From Rhabdophis nuchalis (taxonomy: Eukaryota; Chordata; Lepidosauria; Squamata; Natricidae), in contig CM077644.1 in assembly GCA_039707465.1 (NCBI GenBank), forward strand, positions 221,024,962-221,088,961: a stretch of DNA of 64,000 bases, in the 5' to 3' direction. This document shows, in pieces, positions 25,715 through 38,123 of this stretch; the first letter of the stretch is position 1; each line of letters starts with the position of its first letter. The notes beneath the pieces are model-generated. The model was not told the DNA's origin. It did no database searches and worked only from the letters and a program-made list of their open reading frames with translations. A program made the position numbers and the translations under genes.

Positions 25715-25749
<35 letters not shown>
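25694..25749. repeat. GT tract followed by AAT microsatellite
   Basis: GT repeat at about 25694-25713, then 11 AAT units (25716-25749) abutting the antisense L2 3' end. Confidence 0.92.
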
Positions 25750-26403
25750 TTAATTTTATATCCCGCTCTCTCTCCCCGAGGGGACTCGAGGCGGGGCACA
25801 GGCAATTAAAATACAAATAAAACCACTGACAAATACAAAAGACAAAGTTAAAAATAAATTAAATTGATCCTGCGCTAAAACCCATAAACTAAGCTAAAAA
25901 TTACCCCTAAAAACCCCTAAACTAAAAAGAGACTACCCAAGGCCGGCCAGACGAAAAAAGTGCGTCTTTAATTTTAAACGGAAGGAGCGGAGGTCCGTGG
26001 TTGTCCTGATATCGGGGGGAAGGTCATTCCAGAGGGCTGGGCCCGCCACAGAGAAGGCCCTTCCCCTGGGCGCCGCCCGCTGACAAAGTCTAGTGGACGG
26101 CACCCGGAGAAGTCCCTCTCTGTGGGAGCGAATCGGCCGTGAGGATGTATGGGGCAGGATCCGATCCCGCAGGTAGCTAGGTCCCGAGCCATGGAGCGCT
26201 TTGAAGATGGTAATTAACACCTTGAAGCGCACCCGGAAGACGACAGGTAGCCAGTGCAGCTCGCGCAAGAGCGGTGTTACGTGGGCAAACCTAGACGTGC
26301 CCATAATTGCTCGCGCGGCTGCATTCTGGACCAACTGAAGCCTCCGGGTACACCTCAAGGGGAGCCCCATGTAGAGAGAGTTGCAATAATCCAGTCGGGA
26401 TGT
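25750..26403 (-). mobile_element. 5'-truncated L2 LINE
   Basis: The minus strand encodes [15 protein letters not shown] to KTHFFRLAGLG, open to the stop at 25933, then a 3' UTR with the paired CCGCCTCGAGTCC and GGGGAGAGAGAGCGGG block. It is truncated at almost the same codon as the 13253 copy. The ATG that starts the 191-codon frame lies in flanking DNA. Confidence 0.88.
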
Positions 26404-27035
26404 TTTATTGTTAAAGTTGCAGCAAACTACAGAATGAAAATCTAACACAGGGGAAAAGTTGAGAAAAGAAAAGGAAAAAACAAGCCAATTGTGGAGATAC
26501 CAGAACAAGATTATGTTATGTTAAAATCTTCTTGCAATTTTCTGCTTTCCTTCCTTACAAAACAAGGTTGGCTTTTTCCCCCCTGCTTTTATTCTCATCA
26601 TGTTTCTGAATGACTTTTGAATTTATCTTGATGTTTTAATGTTTTTATCACTGATGGAACCACTCATGCTAAAGCTATCCTCCCTTTTCACTTTTACATT
26701 GTGACCAAAACCCAGAAGGAAGAATTCTCTTGTAACATATTCCCTTGGTTTTTTTTACTGAAGGGTGTGACAAAGGAGGGATGATTGTACAACGATCAAA
26801 AGATGTAATATTCACCATTACTCAGTATTGTAACAGAGTTCTTCATGGCAATTTCACAAACATTCCTTTTTCCATTCAAAGAAATTCTTAAAGCAAACAC
26901 ACTTTTGTTAAAGGAATGAGAATTGGTAGAACAAATTCAGTATTAGTTTTGTAAAAATGGATTACTTCAGAACAAACAAGTAAGGATTTAATAGGTGGTA
27001 ATAGACAGAAAGTAGGTATGATTAAAACTACTACA
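26404..27035. other. Unannotated sequence
   Basis: Nothing was recognised. Confidence 0.4.
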
Positions 27036-27425
27036 TTTAGTTGTTGTTGTTAGTTGCGAAGTCATGTATGACCCATTGCCCCCCATGGACAATGTTCCTC
27101 CAGGCCTTCCTGTCCTGTACCATGCTCTGGAGTCCATTCAAGCTCACATCTACTGTTTCAGTGACTCCATCCAGCCACCTCATTCTCTGTCATCCCATTC
27201 TTCTTTTGCCCTCAATCTTTCCCAGCATGAGGTTCTTCTCCAGTGAGTCCTTCCTTCTCATTAGTTGGTCAAAGTATTTGAGTTTCGTCTTCAGGATCTG
27301 GCCTTCTAAAGAGCAGTCAGAATTGATTTCCTCTAGGACTGACTGGTGTGATCGGCTTGCAGTCCAAGGGACTCATAGGAGTCTTCTGCAGCACCATAAT
27401 TCAAAGTCATGTAACAGAAACAGGA
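27036..27425 (-). mobile_element. BovB (RTE) LINE 3' fragment
   Basis: The GTTGTTGTTGTTAGTTG tail at the low coordinate is the complement of a BovB AAC-rich 3' end. The minus strand has decayed coding for the BovB C-terminus, including KYFDQLMRR, LGKIEGKRRM.-type and MRWLDGVTE-type blocks. The orientation is opposite to the BovB at 31085. Confidence 0.8.
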
Positions 27426-27576
27426 ATATGTAAGTTACTGTGAGACTTTTGTCTTATTGGAACCATTCAAAATTTTCTTGAAAGTGGCACGAGGACAGGT
27501 ACTTAGGACAGATATTTCAGATATTGTTATCTATTTCAGTAGAGATTGACAAATATTCAGTAGCATTATGTTAGTC

Positions 27577-28138
27577 ACCCGTCCAAGACTGAGTGGCTGT
27601 GGTTTCCGGCACCCCGGTTCAGCCAGATTACTCCAACTCTGGCCATTGGGGGCAAAACACCGGCCCCCGTGGAGAGGGCGCGCAATTTGGGTGTCCTCCT
27701 GGATTCCCGGCTGTCCATGGAGGACCATGTGGCGGCCGTGACCAGGGGGGCATTTCATCAGGTATGCCTGATGCGCCAATTGCGTCCCTTACTGGACCAG
27801 GCTGCCCTTCGCACAGTCACTCAGGCCCTTGTGACATCCCGACTGGACTACTACAATGCTCTCTACATGGGGCTTCCCTTGAGGTGCACTCGAAAGCTAC
27901 AGTTAGTGCAGAATACAGCTGTGCGGGTGATTATGGGAGCCTCTAGATGCTCCCACATAACACTGATCCTGCGCGAGCTGCACTGGCTTCCTGTGGTCTT
28001 TCGGGTGCGCTTCAAGGTCTTGACGACCATCTTCAAAGCACTCCATGGCTCGGGACCTAGTTATATGCGAGACCGTCTTCTGCCCCATACATCCCTTAGA
28101 CCGATACGCTCCCACAGAGAGGGCCTTCTCCGGGTGCC
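27577..28138 (+). mobile_element. L2 LINE fragment truncated at both ends
   Basis: Open L2 frame from PSKTEWLWFPAPRF through SRLDYYNALYMG to SHREGLLRVP. The 5' start and abrupt loss of L2 similarity at 28138, before the C-terminal [10 protein letters not shown] motif, show that both ends are missing. The reading frame runs on into unrelated DNA to 28265. Confidence 0.85.
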
Positions 28139-28159
28139 ATTATGTGAATTTCAGTTTGT

Positions 28160-28668
28160 TGTCAGGGTTCCAAGTAAGAGGCCCAAGCTTCGAGACCTTA
28201 TTGAAAATAGATGGCAGAATACAAATGAACAATTTATGATGATTTCAATCCACATTGGGAGATAGGCATCAAAGAGTATCACATTAGCAGTCAGCATCCA
28301 GATAAGCAGAGAATAACACCAGGGTTAACACTGGACCAATAACCAAGCAGTAAACAATACTCCAATCAAGGAACCACCAACTCTGAGAAACAAACAGTAA
28401 ACAGCAGTCTAATCAAGGACTATCAAGAACACTCCCACCTGCATTGATAGTGGTGTGTCCTGCTTTTGGTCAGAAGCGGGAACAAGAGCACACTCTGATT
28501 GGTCACGTGTTAGCTGGCACCGAGTATAACAGAGCTGTCAAAGTGCTCAACAGCTGCTGTTGTGAGCCAAGCAGTCACTGGTTAGATTTTACTGTTAGCT
28601 CTAATAAATCTTGTTAGCCTTCAGTGTAGTCTTGCCTTAGTCTGTCAACCCTTGTAGTGGGACAGATC
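28160..28668 (+). mobile_element. LTR-like sequence
   Basis: TGTCAGGGTTCC begins the block and GTAGTGGGACA could end it. Between lie CTGATTGG (inverted CCAAT, about 28494), GAGTATAACAG (TATA-like, about 28524) and AATAAATC (about 28601) in promoter-to-polyadenylation order. No matching 5-bp duplication was found, so the bounds are approximate. Confidence 0.45.
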
Positions 28669-28724
28669 AGATAGGATAAGTCATGTGTATATAAAGAGAG
28701 CAAACCCCACTCCTGTCTATCCCT

Positions 28725-28790
28725 GATGATGTTACTTAGTTAGGTAATGAAATGCCTGCAAGGAAACTAGAAAGAACATCAAGGACCTCA
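28725..28790. repeat. Short repeat related to family X
   Basis: CCTGATGATGTTACTTAG with GGTAATGAAATGCCTGCAAG resembles the GAAACGTCT-containing end of repeat X. Assignment is tentative. Confidence 0.35.
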
Positions 28791-28799
28791 CAAAAGTTT

Positions 28800-31084
28800 C
28801 ACAGTGCAGCCATCAAATTTGCTTGTAACATTTTCCCCTTTGTTTCAACTGGTGTTTTCAAACATTTTAAGAATTAAGTAAGAATTCTATAAAATCTACG
28901 CTCTTTTATTACTCAAGATTGCGTCTGCTACCTTGTGTTGGTTGGGTTCACACAATTCACCTACTAACCTATGTTCTGGGTCCACATAGTACTAATTAAA
29001 GAGGCTGAATTCATCCATAACTTAGCTAAAGGTAAAGCTTATAAAACATAGGTAGTGGTATAAATGTTGCTGCTAGGTCTAACATTTTTAATTTATTCTT
29101 TTATTGCTTTTAAAATAGTGACAAAAAGAAATGGAAGAAATGCAAAAAAGAAAAGTACATACATTGTCAGAGAAAAGAAAATAACACCTAAGAAGTGCTT
29201 TTAAAAGAAAGTGGAAAAATACAAAGAAAAAAGTGTAGCATATCATTTTAACGGTAAATAGTTACAAATCTATATAATCTAATGCAATTATTCTTCAAGC
29301 ACATATATATTTCTAGTACATTTATATAAGTGCCATGTGTTTTAACCTTCCATATTTTTATAAATGAGTCCTACATTGCATTTTATTTGTCCATACAAGT
29401 CTATAGGCAACCTGCTCATAGGTAGCAGGTGCAATCAGGTCCTCAATCCATTGAGTGACAGCGACCATAAAGTTATCTTTCCAGTGTGGTAATACTATCT
29501 TTTGTCCATAATAAGAGGATGGAGAATCCATGCTGCTCCATTTAACTTGACCTCATTAAGCATCCATCTCCTTCCAGCTTTGTTTGTATTACTGTGCTGT
29601 TTCAGAATCTATTACCTGCTTTCCTTTTCACCTGTGTTATTCTTCCTTTCTTCCTATTCTTCCTGCTAACTTTTCCAGCTAGGTTTACATGTATTATTGT
29701 TTCCAGCTAAAACAAAGGGATGGGGGTTAAATTAAATCCACTAGATTTAAATACCTTTTCCTGTGGTGATGGAATGAATAGAAAAGTAGAAGCAAGTGTT
29801 GGAGGGGCCCTTGTGAAATGACTTTGGTCTATCGCTTTGGAAATAGGTTCTTGCAAAATGATGTACAGTGAAAACTTTATAGAGGCTTTAAAGCCCTCCA
29901 GAAGTCTTTCCCAGGGAATTTCAGTCCAGCAACAAGACAACCTCCCAACAAGTGTCCAAATTCAATTCTGAAATGAGTTCTTCATGAATTTGTAAAGCTA
30001 GTGCAGACCACACAACAAAGACCACACCAAATTCCAAGGCAAGGTCAATCAAAACCCTGCCATGCATGAAGTCAGGAAGATCAACAAAGAAACAGGCACC
30101 AAAATGGAAGCATTGGTCCTTGCTCAGTTAAATACGTGTTCCCCGTTGCCAGTGCAGCCCATCTAGAGGGGCAAGGCTGCCAACTCATGAGTTTATTAAA
30201 GTAATTTAAGACAGGATTCTGAAACAGTTTTTTTTAATTTAAGGAGCCTTAATAGGCATTTCCCTATTTTTATTCCTACACTAGTTCAGTGAGGTATGTT
30301 AAGCTGGGCAATAGAAAATGTGCTACTCACTTCAAGTATAATAAATTATTATTTATATGGGACTTTGGACATTAGTTTTTTCTGTAGTCATTCATATTTG
30401 ATAGAGGAATCCAAGACTACCACTGAACAGTTTTATTAGCATATGGCTAATAAATTACACTAACGTTTATACCTGTTAAAAAATTAAATGTTAAAAATAT
30501 TTTCACCTTTCTTCTCCTTCTGTTGATTCCACTGCTATTCAGAACCATAATTAATTCAATGAATTAAGCTCTTCAGGAAACCAAAGCTTTAATAGTTCAT
30601 TGTAAGAAGGAAATATTTGCCACTGATTTTCAATCTGATGCTTCCTACAAGAATTGGATTTCAACCACTATCATCCCAGGTTGGGAAGAGTAATGTACAT
30701 GTCCCAGAGGCCCATCCCATTAATTAGTTCAATCTGCATTTCAGTGTGACCACTCATGAAATGCAAATTGGTTTAATTTTTCACCAAGGTCAGTTTGCTT
30801 TTGTAAACTTGGATCATCCCATGTCTCCCAGAGGATATGGATAGTGTGGGGGCTGTGAGAAGTTATGAAGTGCTATTATGCAAAATATATACATGGCTGA
30901 TGAAACCTGGTCTTCTTTTTATTTCAAATCAGCTTAGTATGGCTACAAAGCTGATTCAAGTCAAGAAGAGAGTTACTTTCTTTCAAATGCTGCCCTTAAG
31001 AATCAGGTTAGTTAATATGCCCAATAAAGATATTCTCTAAGATTAATAGACATATCTATTTTTTAATCCATCCAGCTATGGAAT
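28800..31084. other. Unannotated interval, possible L1 remnant
   Basis: Minus-strand sequence near 29300-29470 reads QWIEDLIAPATYEQVAYRL, a possible decayed L1-type C-terminus. The rest, to 31084, shows nothing recognisable. Confidence 0.3.
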
Positions 31085-31645
31085 ACCGCAGATAGGAACT
31101 GCAGCCAAGAAATTAAGACACTAGCTCCTGGGGAGGAAAGCTATGGCAAATCTAGACAGCATACTAAAAAGCAGAGACGTCACCTTGACAGCAAGAGTAT
31201 GTATAGCCAAGGCTATGGTTTTCCCAATTGCAATGTATGTCTATGAAGGTTGGACCACAAGAAAGCTGAGTGCCAAAAAATTGAGGCCTTTGAACTATAG
31301 TGCCAGAGAAGACACCTGCAAGTCCCTTGGACTACAAGGCGATCAAACTGGTCAGTCCTAGAGGAGATCAACCCTGACTGCTCTTTAGAAGGCCAGATCC
31401 TGAAGATGAAACTCAAATGCTTTGGCCATCTAATGAGAAGGAAGGACTCACTGGAGAAGAGCCTAATGCTGGGAAAGATTGAAGTCAAAAGGAGAAGGGG
31501 GCAACAGAAAATGAGGTGGCTGGATGGAGTCACTGAAGCAGTAGATGTGAGCTTAAATAGACTCCAGATGATGGTAAAGGACAGGAAGGCCATTGGTCAT
31601 GATGGGTCGGACACGACTTCACAACTAACAACAACAACAATAAAT
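31085..31645 (+). mobile_element. BovB (RTE) LINE 3' end
   Basis: Reads NLDSILKSRDVTLTARV, AMVFPIAMYVYEGWT, then after a frameshift LKCFGHLMRRKDSLEKSLM and KRRRGQQKMRWLDGVTEA, the C-terminal domain of BovB-type RTE ORFs. The 3' end has GGGTCGGACACGACTTCAC and an AACAACAACAA tail. Conserved Trp and Arg positions survive, but the frame breaks between 31361 and 31400. 5' truncated. Confidence 0.92.
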
Positions 31646-33223
31646 GGAACTGGCTAAGGAACATTCAATTGTCATTATTCTGAATTAAGATATCAACACA
31701 GTGAAACAACGTGTCAACATTATATGTAAAAGTAGAAGATATACTTTGAAAAAAATTATTTATTTATTTTATGTTCATAAAATATCCTTGCAAAAGTCAA
31801 TTAATTTGTATTTGTTAACATAAAGCTATAAAGTCATTACTTATATCCTGATGAGATATATTGTTTTGCATAATGTTTACCATGGTTTAATTTCTTAATA
31901 TAACAATTTGTAGATAGAAGGCCCATGGTATAATTTAGGCTACCATTTGCCCTCAAGTAGGCCTATTTCAAGTATAATTGAATGCCCTGTCAATTAATGT
32001 GAATAGCAGCTGTCTCTTGCTGAAAAGGACCATATATACAACAGGGGAAAAAAGAGGGATCAAATACAAGCAATAGAAGAAGAAAAAAGCACAAAAAGAA
32101 TATATGGATAAAGTATTTTACACCAGATGTTTCAGTAGGAAAGGCACAAGGCTTATTCGACATTTCCAATTAAGGTCTATTAAAAAAAATGAATGAAAGT
32201 ACTCATCTATTTATGAAAAGCAGCTGGTTCTGGCAAAAGTTGTATTTGTTCTAAAAATTGTTACAGCTTTACAGCTCGTCTTTCTTTCCCTTTGTATTTT
32301 TCACAGAAAGGTATTGTTGCCTCAGGTACCTTTGCATCAGACAAAAGAAGAAGAAGAAAAAAGCACCACCTTGCTTTGTTTTTTCTCCCAAATAGCTACA
32401 TAATTAGATGAATTATTTCGTGTGCCTCTGTGAATGTTTGCTGAAGAGAACAAGCCAGATAAATTAGCACTTAGCCCAGCACACAATGGTGCATAATATG
32501 CCCTTGTGTTTTATATAAAGCTTTATTTTTTATTCACGGCTGGTTGGCAAAACTGACTTTGCTTTTGAACATGACAGGTGGTAGTCTGGAGCACTCGGTG
32601 TGAAAGGGTGGAAAGAGAGACACACAAACAGAGGCAGAATCATCCTTCACCAGGATATATTAACTTCCATCAATGGCTCCTGCGATTCAATATGCAAGCT
32701 AAAAACTACTAAGTCCTTCCAAATCTCTGTGTGTGTGTGTGTGTGTGTGTTTGGCACACATAGGGTGGGGTTTAATTTGATTCTCCTTTTTAATTTATCA
32801 TCCCCAGATCTGTCAAAGTCTTTAGATGTTAGACTGTTCAAGACATTTACTCCTGCAAACACTATTTCTTGGGTAAGATGGTTCTGAAGCAAGCGAAGCT
32901 CAGTATATTTCAATAAAATTCAAAATTCCATGTCAGGAATCAATAGCCCTTCTTTTTTCATGTCAGGTTTATTAAATTGCAGCCATAACATTAGTCTTTC
33001 TTACCTAATTGATTCTCTTTTCACGGGGTTAAGAAAATCAATAGTTCTGCCCTGTTTTTACTTAATAGATGTTTTCTCTTAATTGGCTGCCTGGGTGGCT
33101 CCAGTGAGCTCCATGTGTTTTTCAGAGATGTTCCAGCTGTTATAAACTATTTTACTGTGTGAAAGAGTCATTGATTTTATAATGAATCTATCAGTGTTTC
33201 ACACAATAAAATAGTGAGGGAGA

Positions 33224-33224
<1 letters not shown>
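31646..33224. other. Mostly unique sequence
   Basis: A GT tract lies at 32728-32752. The intervals 32380-32600 and 32930-33200 look unique and non-repetitive and are candidate conserved non-coding elements on appearance only. Confidence 0.4.

Positions 33225-33271
<47 letters not shown>
33225..33271. repeat. CA microsatellite
   Basis: About 23 CA units immediately before a family C MITE. Confidence 0.95.
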
Positions 33272-33272
<1 letters not shown>

Positions 33273-33578
33273 AGTGGTGGGATTCAATTTTTTTATTATC
33301 AGTTCTGTGGGCGTGGCTTTGTAGGTGTGGTTTGATTTGGTGGGCATGGCTTGGTGGACATGGCAGGGGAAGGATACTGCAAAATCCCCATTTCCTCCCC
33401 ACCCACCCCACTAATCTGTTTTTCAGCGCTGTTCTGTTCAGGGCAACAAAAGAAGTTCGGCTGGGAGGCTGGGAGGCAGCAGGCGCAGGACCAGCCTATT
33501 TGCTGGTTCTCCAAATTACTCAAAATGTCCATTACTGGTTCTCCAGAACCTGCCAGAACTGGCTGAATACCACCTCTG
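33272..33578. mobile_element. hAT-type MITE, family C
   Basis: Ends CAGTGGTGGGATTCA and CTGAATACCACCTCTG. Flanks ACACACAC and ACATATAC are weakly matched and lie in microsatellite, so the duplication is uninformative. Confidence 0.75.
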
Positions 33579-33698
33579 ACATATACATACATACATACAT
33601 ACATACATACATACATACATACATACATACGTATGTACGTATATACATACATACATACATACATACATACATACATACATACATACATACATACATAC
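33579..33698. repeat. CATA microsatellite
   Basis: CATA units with a central degenerate GTATGTACGTATATA stretch near 33630. It resumes at 34107-34118 beyond the second MITE. Confidence 0.95.
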
Positions 33699-34106
33699 CA
33701 GTGGTGGGTTTCAAATTTTTTAGAACCTACTCTGTAGGTGTGGCCTATTTTGTGGGCGTGGCTTGGCAGTCATGTGACAGGGTGGGAGTGGCCACCTTTT
33801 AAAATGTGGTGAAACTCATTTAACAACGCTCTTGCTTAGCAACCAAAATTTTGGACTCAATTGTGATGATAAATTCTTTCTTCCTTCCTTCCTTCCTTCC
33901 TTCCTTCCTTCCTTCTTTCCTTCCTTCCTTCCTTCCTTCCTTTCTTCCTTCCTTCTTTCCTTCTTTCCTTCCCTTCCCTTCCCGTTGGGTCACTGGCAGG
34001 CCAGATTTACTTCCAGGTACACCGGTGGAACCCTCTCTCACCGGTTCTCTAAATTTCACCAACCGGCTCTCGCGAGTAGGTGCGAGCCTGCAGAAACCCA
34101 CCACTG
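33699..34106. mobile_element. hAT-type MITE, family C, inserted into the CATA tract
   Basis: Ends CAGTGGTGGGTTTC and GAAACCCACCACTG. ATACATAC flanks both sides (33691-33698 and 34107-34114). Inside is a CTTC microsatellite (33877-33980). The left third matches the element at 18149. Confidence 0.85.
33877..33980. repeat. CTTC microsatellite inside a MITE
   Basis: About 25 CTTC-type units with a few CTTT interruptions. Confidence 0.95.
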
Positions 34107-34114
34107 ATACATAC

Positions 34115-35104
34115 ATACGTGTATGTATGTGTATTCACATTTCTATATTAGAATTCCTTGGAATCTTAAAAGCGAATGACAAATTTCCAAATGGATTCCA
34201 CATACTTAAACTTTTATGCTGTGTATTAAAATTTATCTTAAGCCATTTAAGCCATTTAGCTTGATCATAAATCTGTCAAAAACTAAAAGTGGCATGCTTC
34301 TTTTAATTTCTTTTTTCTGTGATCCCCGCCTCCCCTGAAACTTGCAAATCTATATCAGATTAGTTACTGTCTGTTTTCAGATTCCAGTTCAAAATATATT
34401 TCTTGTCTAGCTTGTAACTACCAGCTTTTTGTATGTGTGTGGTATGTGTTCCTCTAGAATGTTATTGGACAGGAACAGCCAACCACGTTTTTCTCAACAT
34501 GAAAGATAGAATATTCCCCTTCATAAAATGAATTTCAAGAGTGACCACATTCTTTGGAATATATGAGAACAGAGGACAAGGGCTAAATCTTAGAGCAAAT
34601 ACTCACCTTTAAAATGAATGAACTATTGGGCAGCTTGAGGGTAACTGAGTAAACTAGAAATTGAATTTTGCACATCTGGAGATTGTGCAAGTCAAGGAAA
34701 ACTGGTTTAAGAACCATCAGAGATGTCATAATTTTAGAATGTTATTCTATTTGTTCTATTAGCATTGTATGCACACTGATCTATGATGCTACTCAATAAG
34801 GTGCATGCTTTCTTCTAAAATAGTAATCTTCATTCCTTTTTTTAACATTGAAAACCAGTATGGACTGGAACCCGACTCATCCATTTCCCTATAATGTATA
34901 ATATAGCTCTTTTCTTTCTTTTGCCATCTGTACTGGGAAGTCAAAACAGGTAAGATGGCAAATTAAATGTCACAGTGGAAGCCCTTCCTACAAAAATGAA
35001 ATGGGGTTAGCTTCTAATCCCATGTCCACCATCTGCTCTGTTTTACCTTCATATCCAACCATAGGTGCCACTATCTCTTTCCATCCCATCTGTGCTTGGG
35101 AACA
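34115..35104. other. Unannotated sequence
   Basis: Nothing was recognised. Confidence 0.4.
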
Positions 35105-35112
35105 CTCTAGAT

Positions 35113-35397
35113 CAGTGTTGACTAACCTTTTTGTTGTTGCGTGCTGAAAGTGCGTGTGCACACACCCATAATGCAATGCGTAGATGACCCCCCCGTGTGC
35201 CCTGCCCCCCATGCATGCTCCACACCCTTCTCCCACATGCACCCCACCCACGTGCAAGCATGTGTGACTCCCTGTGCATGCGTGCACGACTCCCCTATGC
35301 TCCCCTGCCCCCCCCATCCACCTTTGGCTTCCACATTGGTGCAGGAGGCTTTCCAGGCCCAAAATGGGGTACGGGGGGTACACATGTGCCATCACGG
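35113..35397. mobile_element. hAT-type MITE, family B
   Basis: Starts CAGTGTTGACTAACCTTTTT and ends TGCCATCACGG. Flanks CTCTAGAT (35105-35112) and TTCTAGAT (35398-35405) agree at 7 of 8 bases, with TA central. The C-rich interior yields long but meaningless frames on both strands. Confidence 0.75.
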
Positions 35398-35763
35398 TTC
35401 TAGATAGTGACAGGACCAGCTGTATGACACATTGGACCAAAAACAATGTACAGTAAGAAGAGCTGCCTTTTGGGGACATACTTTGATACTCATACCTTAC
35501 CAGTATGCTCTTTATGCAAGTCCTTTTAGTACTATCTGGTTATCCATCAGCATGATTCTTCCTTTACCTAATAGTTACAGCTGGCATACAGTCTTATGTG
35601 TATGGGAATTACTGTCATAATCCACTCATTCTAAATGTAAACCTTATTGCATGAACTAACTAACTAACTATTTTACTTTAAAAAAAATATTTCCAATCCA
35701 ATGCATGGTGGAGAAAATTATGTAAAGATAGATAAGCCTCTAACTCTCTGAAAATAGAAGAGA

Positions 35764-37403
35764 ATGGACCTTATCACTCAGGACAAAATCACTCAGATTC
35801 GGAACGAGTTGCCCTCCACTAGTGGCCCAGTCGGGGCGTTCGGTGCTGGTCTTGAGATAACACCTTGGGAGGAGTTTGACTTTGTTACTACCGAGGATAT
35901 GGACAGGTTGCGGAGGAACCTTAGAGCCACCACATGTTTATTGGACCCGTGCCCCTCCTGGCTTGTACTGGCATCCTGGGAGGTGACACGAGGCTGGCTC
36001 CAGGGCATTGTGAATTCATCTCTGAGTGAGGGGTACTTCCCCACCGTTTTGAAAGAAGCGGTGGTGAGGCCCCTCCTCAAGAAGCCATCCCTGGACCCAG
36101 CTTTATTAGAGAACTATCGTCCCGTCTCCAACCTTCACTTTTTAGTGAAGGTTGTTGAGAGTGTGGTGGCTCAACAGTTTCCCCGACATCTGGAGAAAGG
36201 TGATTATCTAGACCGCGCCAGTCCAGCTTCCGGCCTGGTCACAGCACCGAGACGGCATTGGTCGCGTTGGTTGATGATCTCTGGAGGGCACGGGATAGAG
36301 GTTGTTCCTCTATCCTTGTCCTATTAGACCTCTCAGCGGCTTTTGATACCATCGACCATGGTATCTTATTGCACCTATTGGGGGGGTTGGGGCTGAGAGG
36401 CACCGTTCTACGATGGTTCTCGTCCTACCTCTCTGGTCGGTCGCAATGGGTGTTGGCAGGAGGGCAGAGGTCGTCCCTGAGGCCCCTCACATGTGGGGTC
36501 CCTCAGGGGTTGGTCCTCTCTCCCCTTCTGTTCAACACCTATATGAAGCCGCTGGGTGAGATCATCCGTGGTTTTGGGGTGGAATACCATCTGTACGCTG
36601 ATGACACCCAGTTGTACATATCCACCCCAAACCACCCCAACGATGCCGTCGAGGTGCTGTCCCGGTGTCTGGAGGCCGTACGGATCTGGATGGGTAGTAA
36701 CAAACTCAAACTCAACCCGTCCAAGACCGAGTGGCTGTGGTTTCCGGCACCCCGGTTCATCCAGTTAAGTCCAACACTGGCCATTGGGGGCGAACAACTG
36801 GCCCCCGTGGAGAGGGCGTGCAACTTGGGTGTCCTCCTGGATTCCCGGCTGTCCATGGAGGACCATGTGGCGGCCGTGGCCAGGGGGGCGTTCTATCAGG
36901 TACGCCTGATATGCCAGTTGCGCCCCTTACTGGACCGGGGAGCCCTTCGCACAGTCACTCAAGCGCTTGTGACATCCCGGCTGGATTACTGCAATGCTCT
37001 CTACATGGGGCTCCCCTTGAGGTGCACTCAAAAGCTACAGTTAGTACAGAATGCGGCCGCGTGGGTGATTATGGGTGCCTCAAGGCAAACCCACATAACA
37101 CCTCTCCTGCACGAGCTGCACTGGCTGCCTGTGGCCTTTCGAGTGCGCTTCAAGGTGTTGACGACCATCTTTAAATCGCTCCATGGCTCGGGGCCTAGCT
37201 ATATACGAGACCGCCTCCTGCCCCATACATCCCTTTGTCCGATCCTTCTCCGAGTGCCGTTGGCAGGACAATGCCGGTTGGCGACACCCAGGCGAAGGGC
37301 CTTCTCTGTGGCGGGCCTGGCCCTACCCCCCGACCCCCGATCTCGGACCTCCGCCTCTTCCGCCAACGTCTTAAGACGTATTTATTTCAGCAAGCCGGCC
37401 TAG
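35764..37403 (+). pseudogene. L2 reverse transcriptase with frameshifts
   Basis: Two overlapping frames form one gene. The first (35764-36327) carries EFDFVTTEDMDRLRRNLRAT and the L2 signature PLLKKPSLDPALLENYRPVS. A one-base loss near 36215 moves the frame. The second (36258-37403, 381 codons) has LDLSAAFDTIDH with the first catalytic Asp at residues 23-34, GVPQGLVLSPLLFN near 80-93 and YADDTQLY near 113-120. Near the C-terminus a block corresponding to RSHREG is deleted, and a further shift near 37320 replaces WNDLP-type residues, leaving an altered tail. The order of blocks is normal for L2 RT, but the breaks make it non-functional. Confidence 0.88.
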
Positions 37404-37616
37404 GATAGCCCCCCGTTTCTGACTTTTTAAAAACAAATTATAATTTGGTAATGGTTTTAACATGGGTTTTAGCACAGGTTAATTAATTTAATATATTTTA
37501 ACTGATATTTATTGTATTTTGGGGTTTTGAATAATGCCTGTGCGCTGCCCTGGGTCCTAACAAGGAGAAGGGCGGGGTATAAATTTAATAAAATAAATAA
37601 AATAAATAAAATAAAT
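35764..37616 (+). mobile_element. L2 LINE, most complete copy in the window
   Basis: It extends about 500 bp further 5' than the other copies, into the region before the RT catalytic core. The 3' UTR has the CCTGTGCGCTGCCCTGGGTC and GGAGAAGGGCGGGG block and a long AAATAA tail. The endonuclease is absent. Confidence 0.9.
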
Positions 37617-38123
37617 TAATTTGGTACATTGAGAGAAGGCAGCAAAAGAAAAATCTAAATTCTTTGGACAATTGTCCAAAGAATACAGAGGGGGGGGGGG
37701 AAATGAATTAAATTCCTCAATTGCTTAGAATGCTCCATTGTATACATCTCTCCTTCTTCTTTGGTAATATCACCCAGAACAGAGAGTATATATGCCCCAA
37801 CTCTCTGATTCCCAGTTGTCCCAGGTATCTCCTGCGCACAAACCAGGTTACATCTTCTGACAAAAATGCAAACACTCATCATGGCCATTGCTGGTAAAAG
37901 CAGTATACCGCATGCCATGCCCAGCATGCTTTTCCTTACTTGTTGATGTAGGCAAAAAAACACCACTTTTAAATATCTTTCAAAAGAACTGGTAAAATGG
38001 AGCTAATTAGAACATTAACTAGTGTCTATTGACTGGTTTGATTTACAATGCCAACCAATTGCCAATGACTCAAGGCTGCTGGTAATAGGGTTAAGGCACA
38101 AGATGAAGTGGATACCTGGATGA
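37617..38123. other. Unannotated sequence
   Basis: Nothing was recognised beyond a short G tract near 37690. Confidence 0.4.

Noticed and set aside
33299..33802. Frames of 129 and 156 codons with YIHT/MYVC repeats
   Set aside because: They read through the CATA tract and MITE ends on both strands.
34988..35479. 163-codon minus-strand frame rich in Cys, His and Gly
   Set aside because: It spans a family B MITE with CpG- and TGCA-rich sequence; the same pattern of long frames occurs on both strands.
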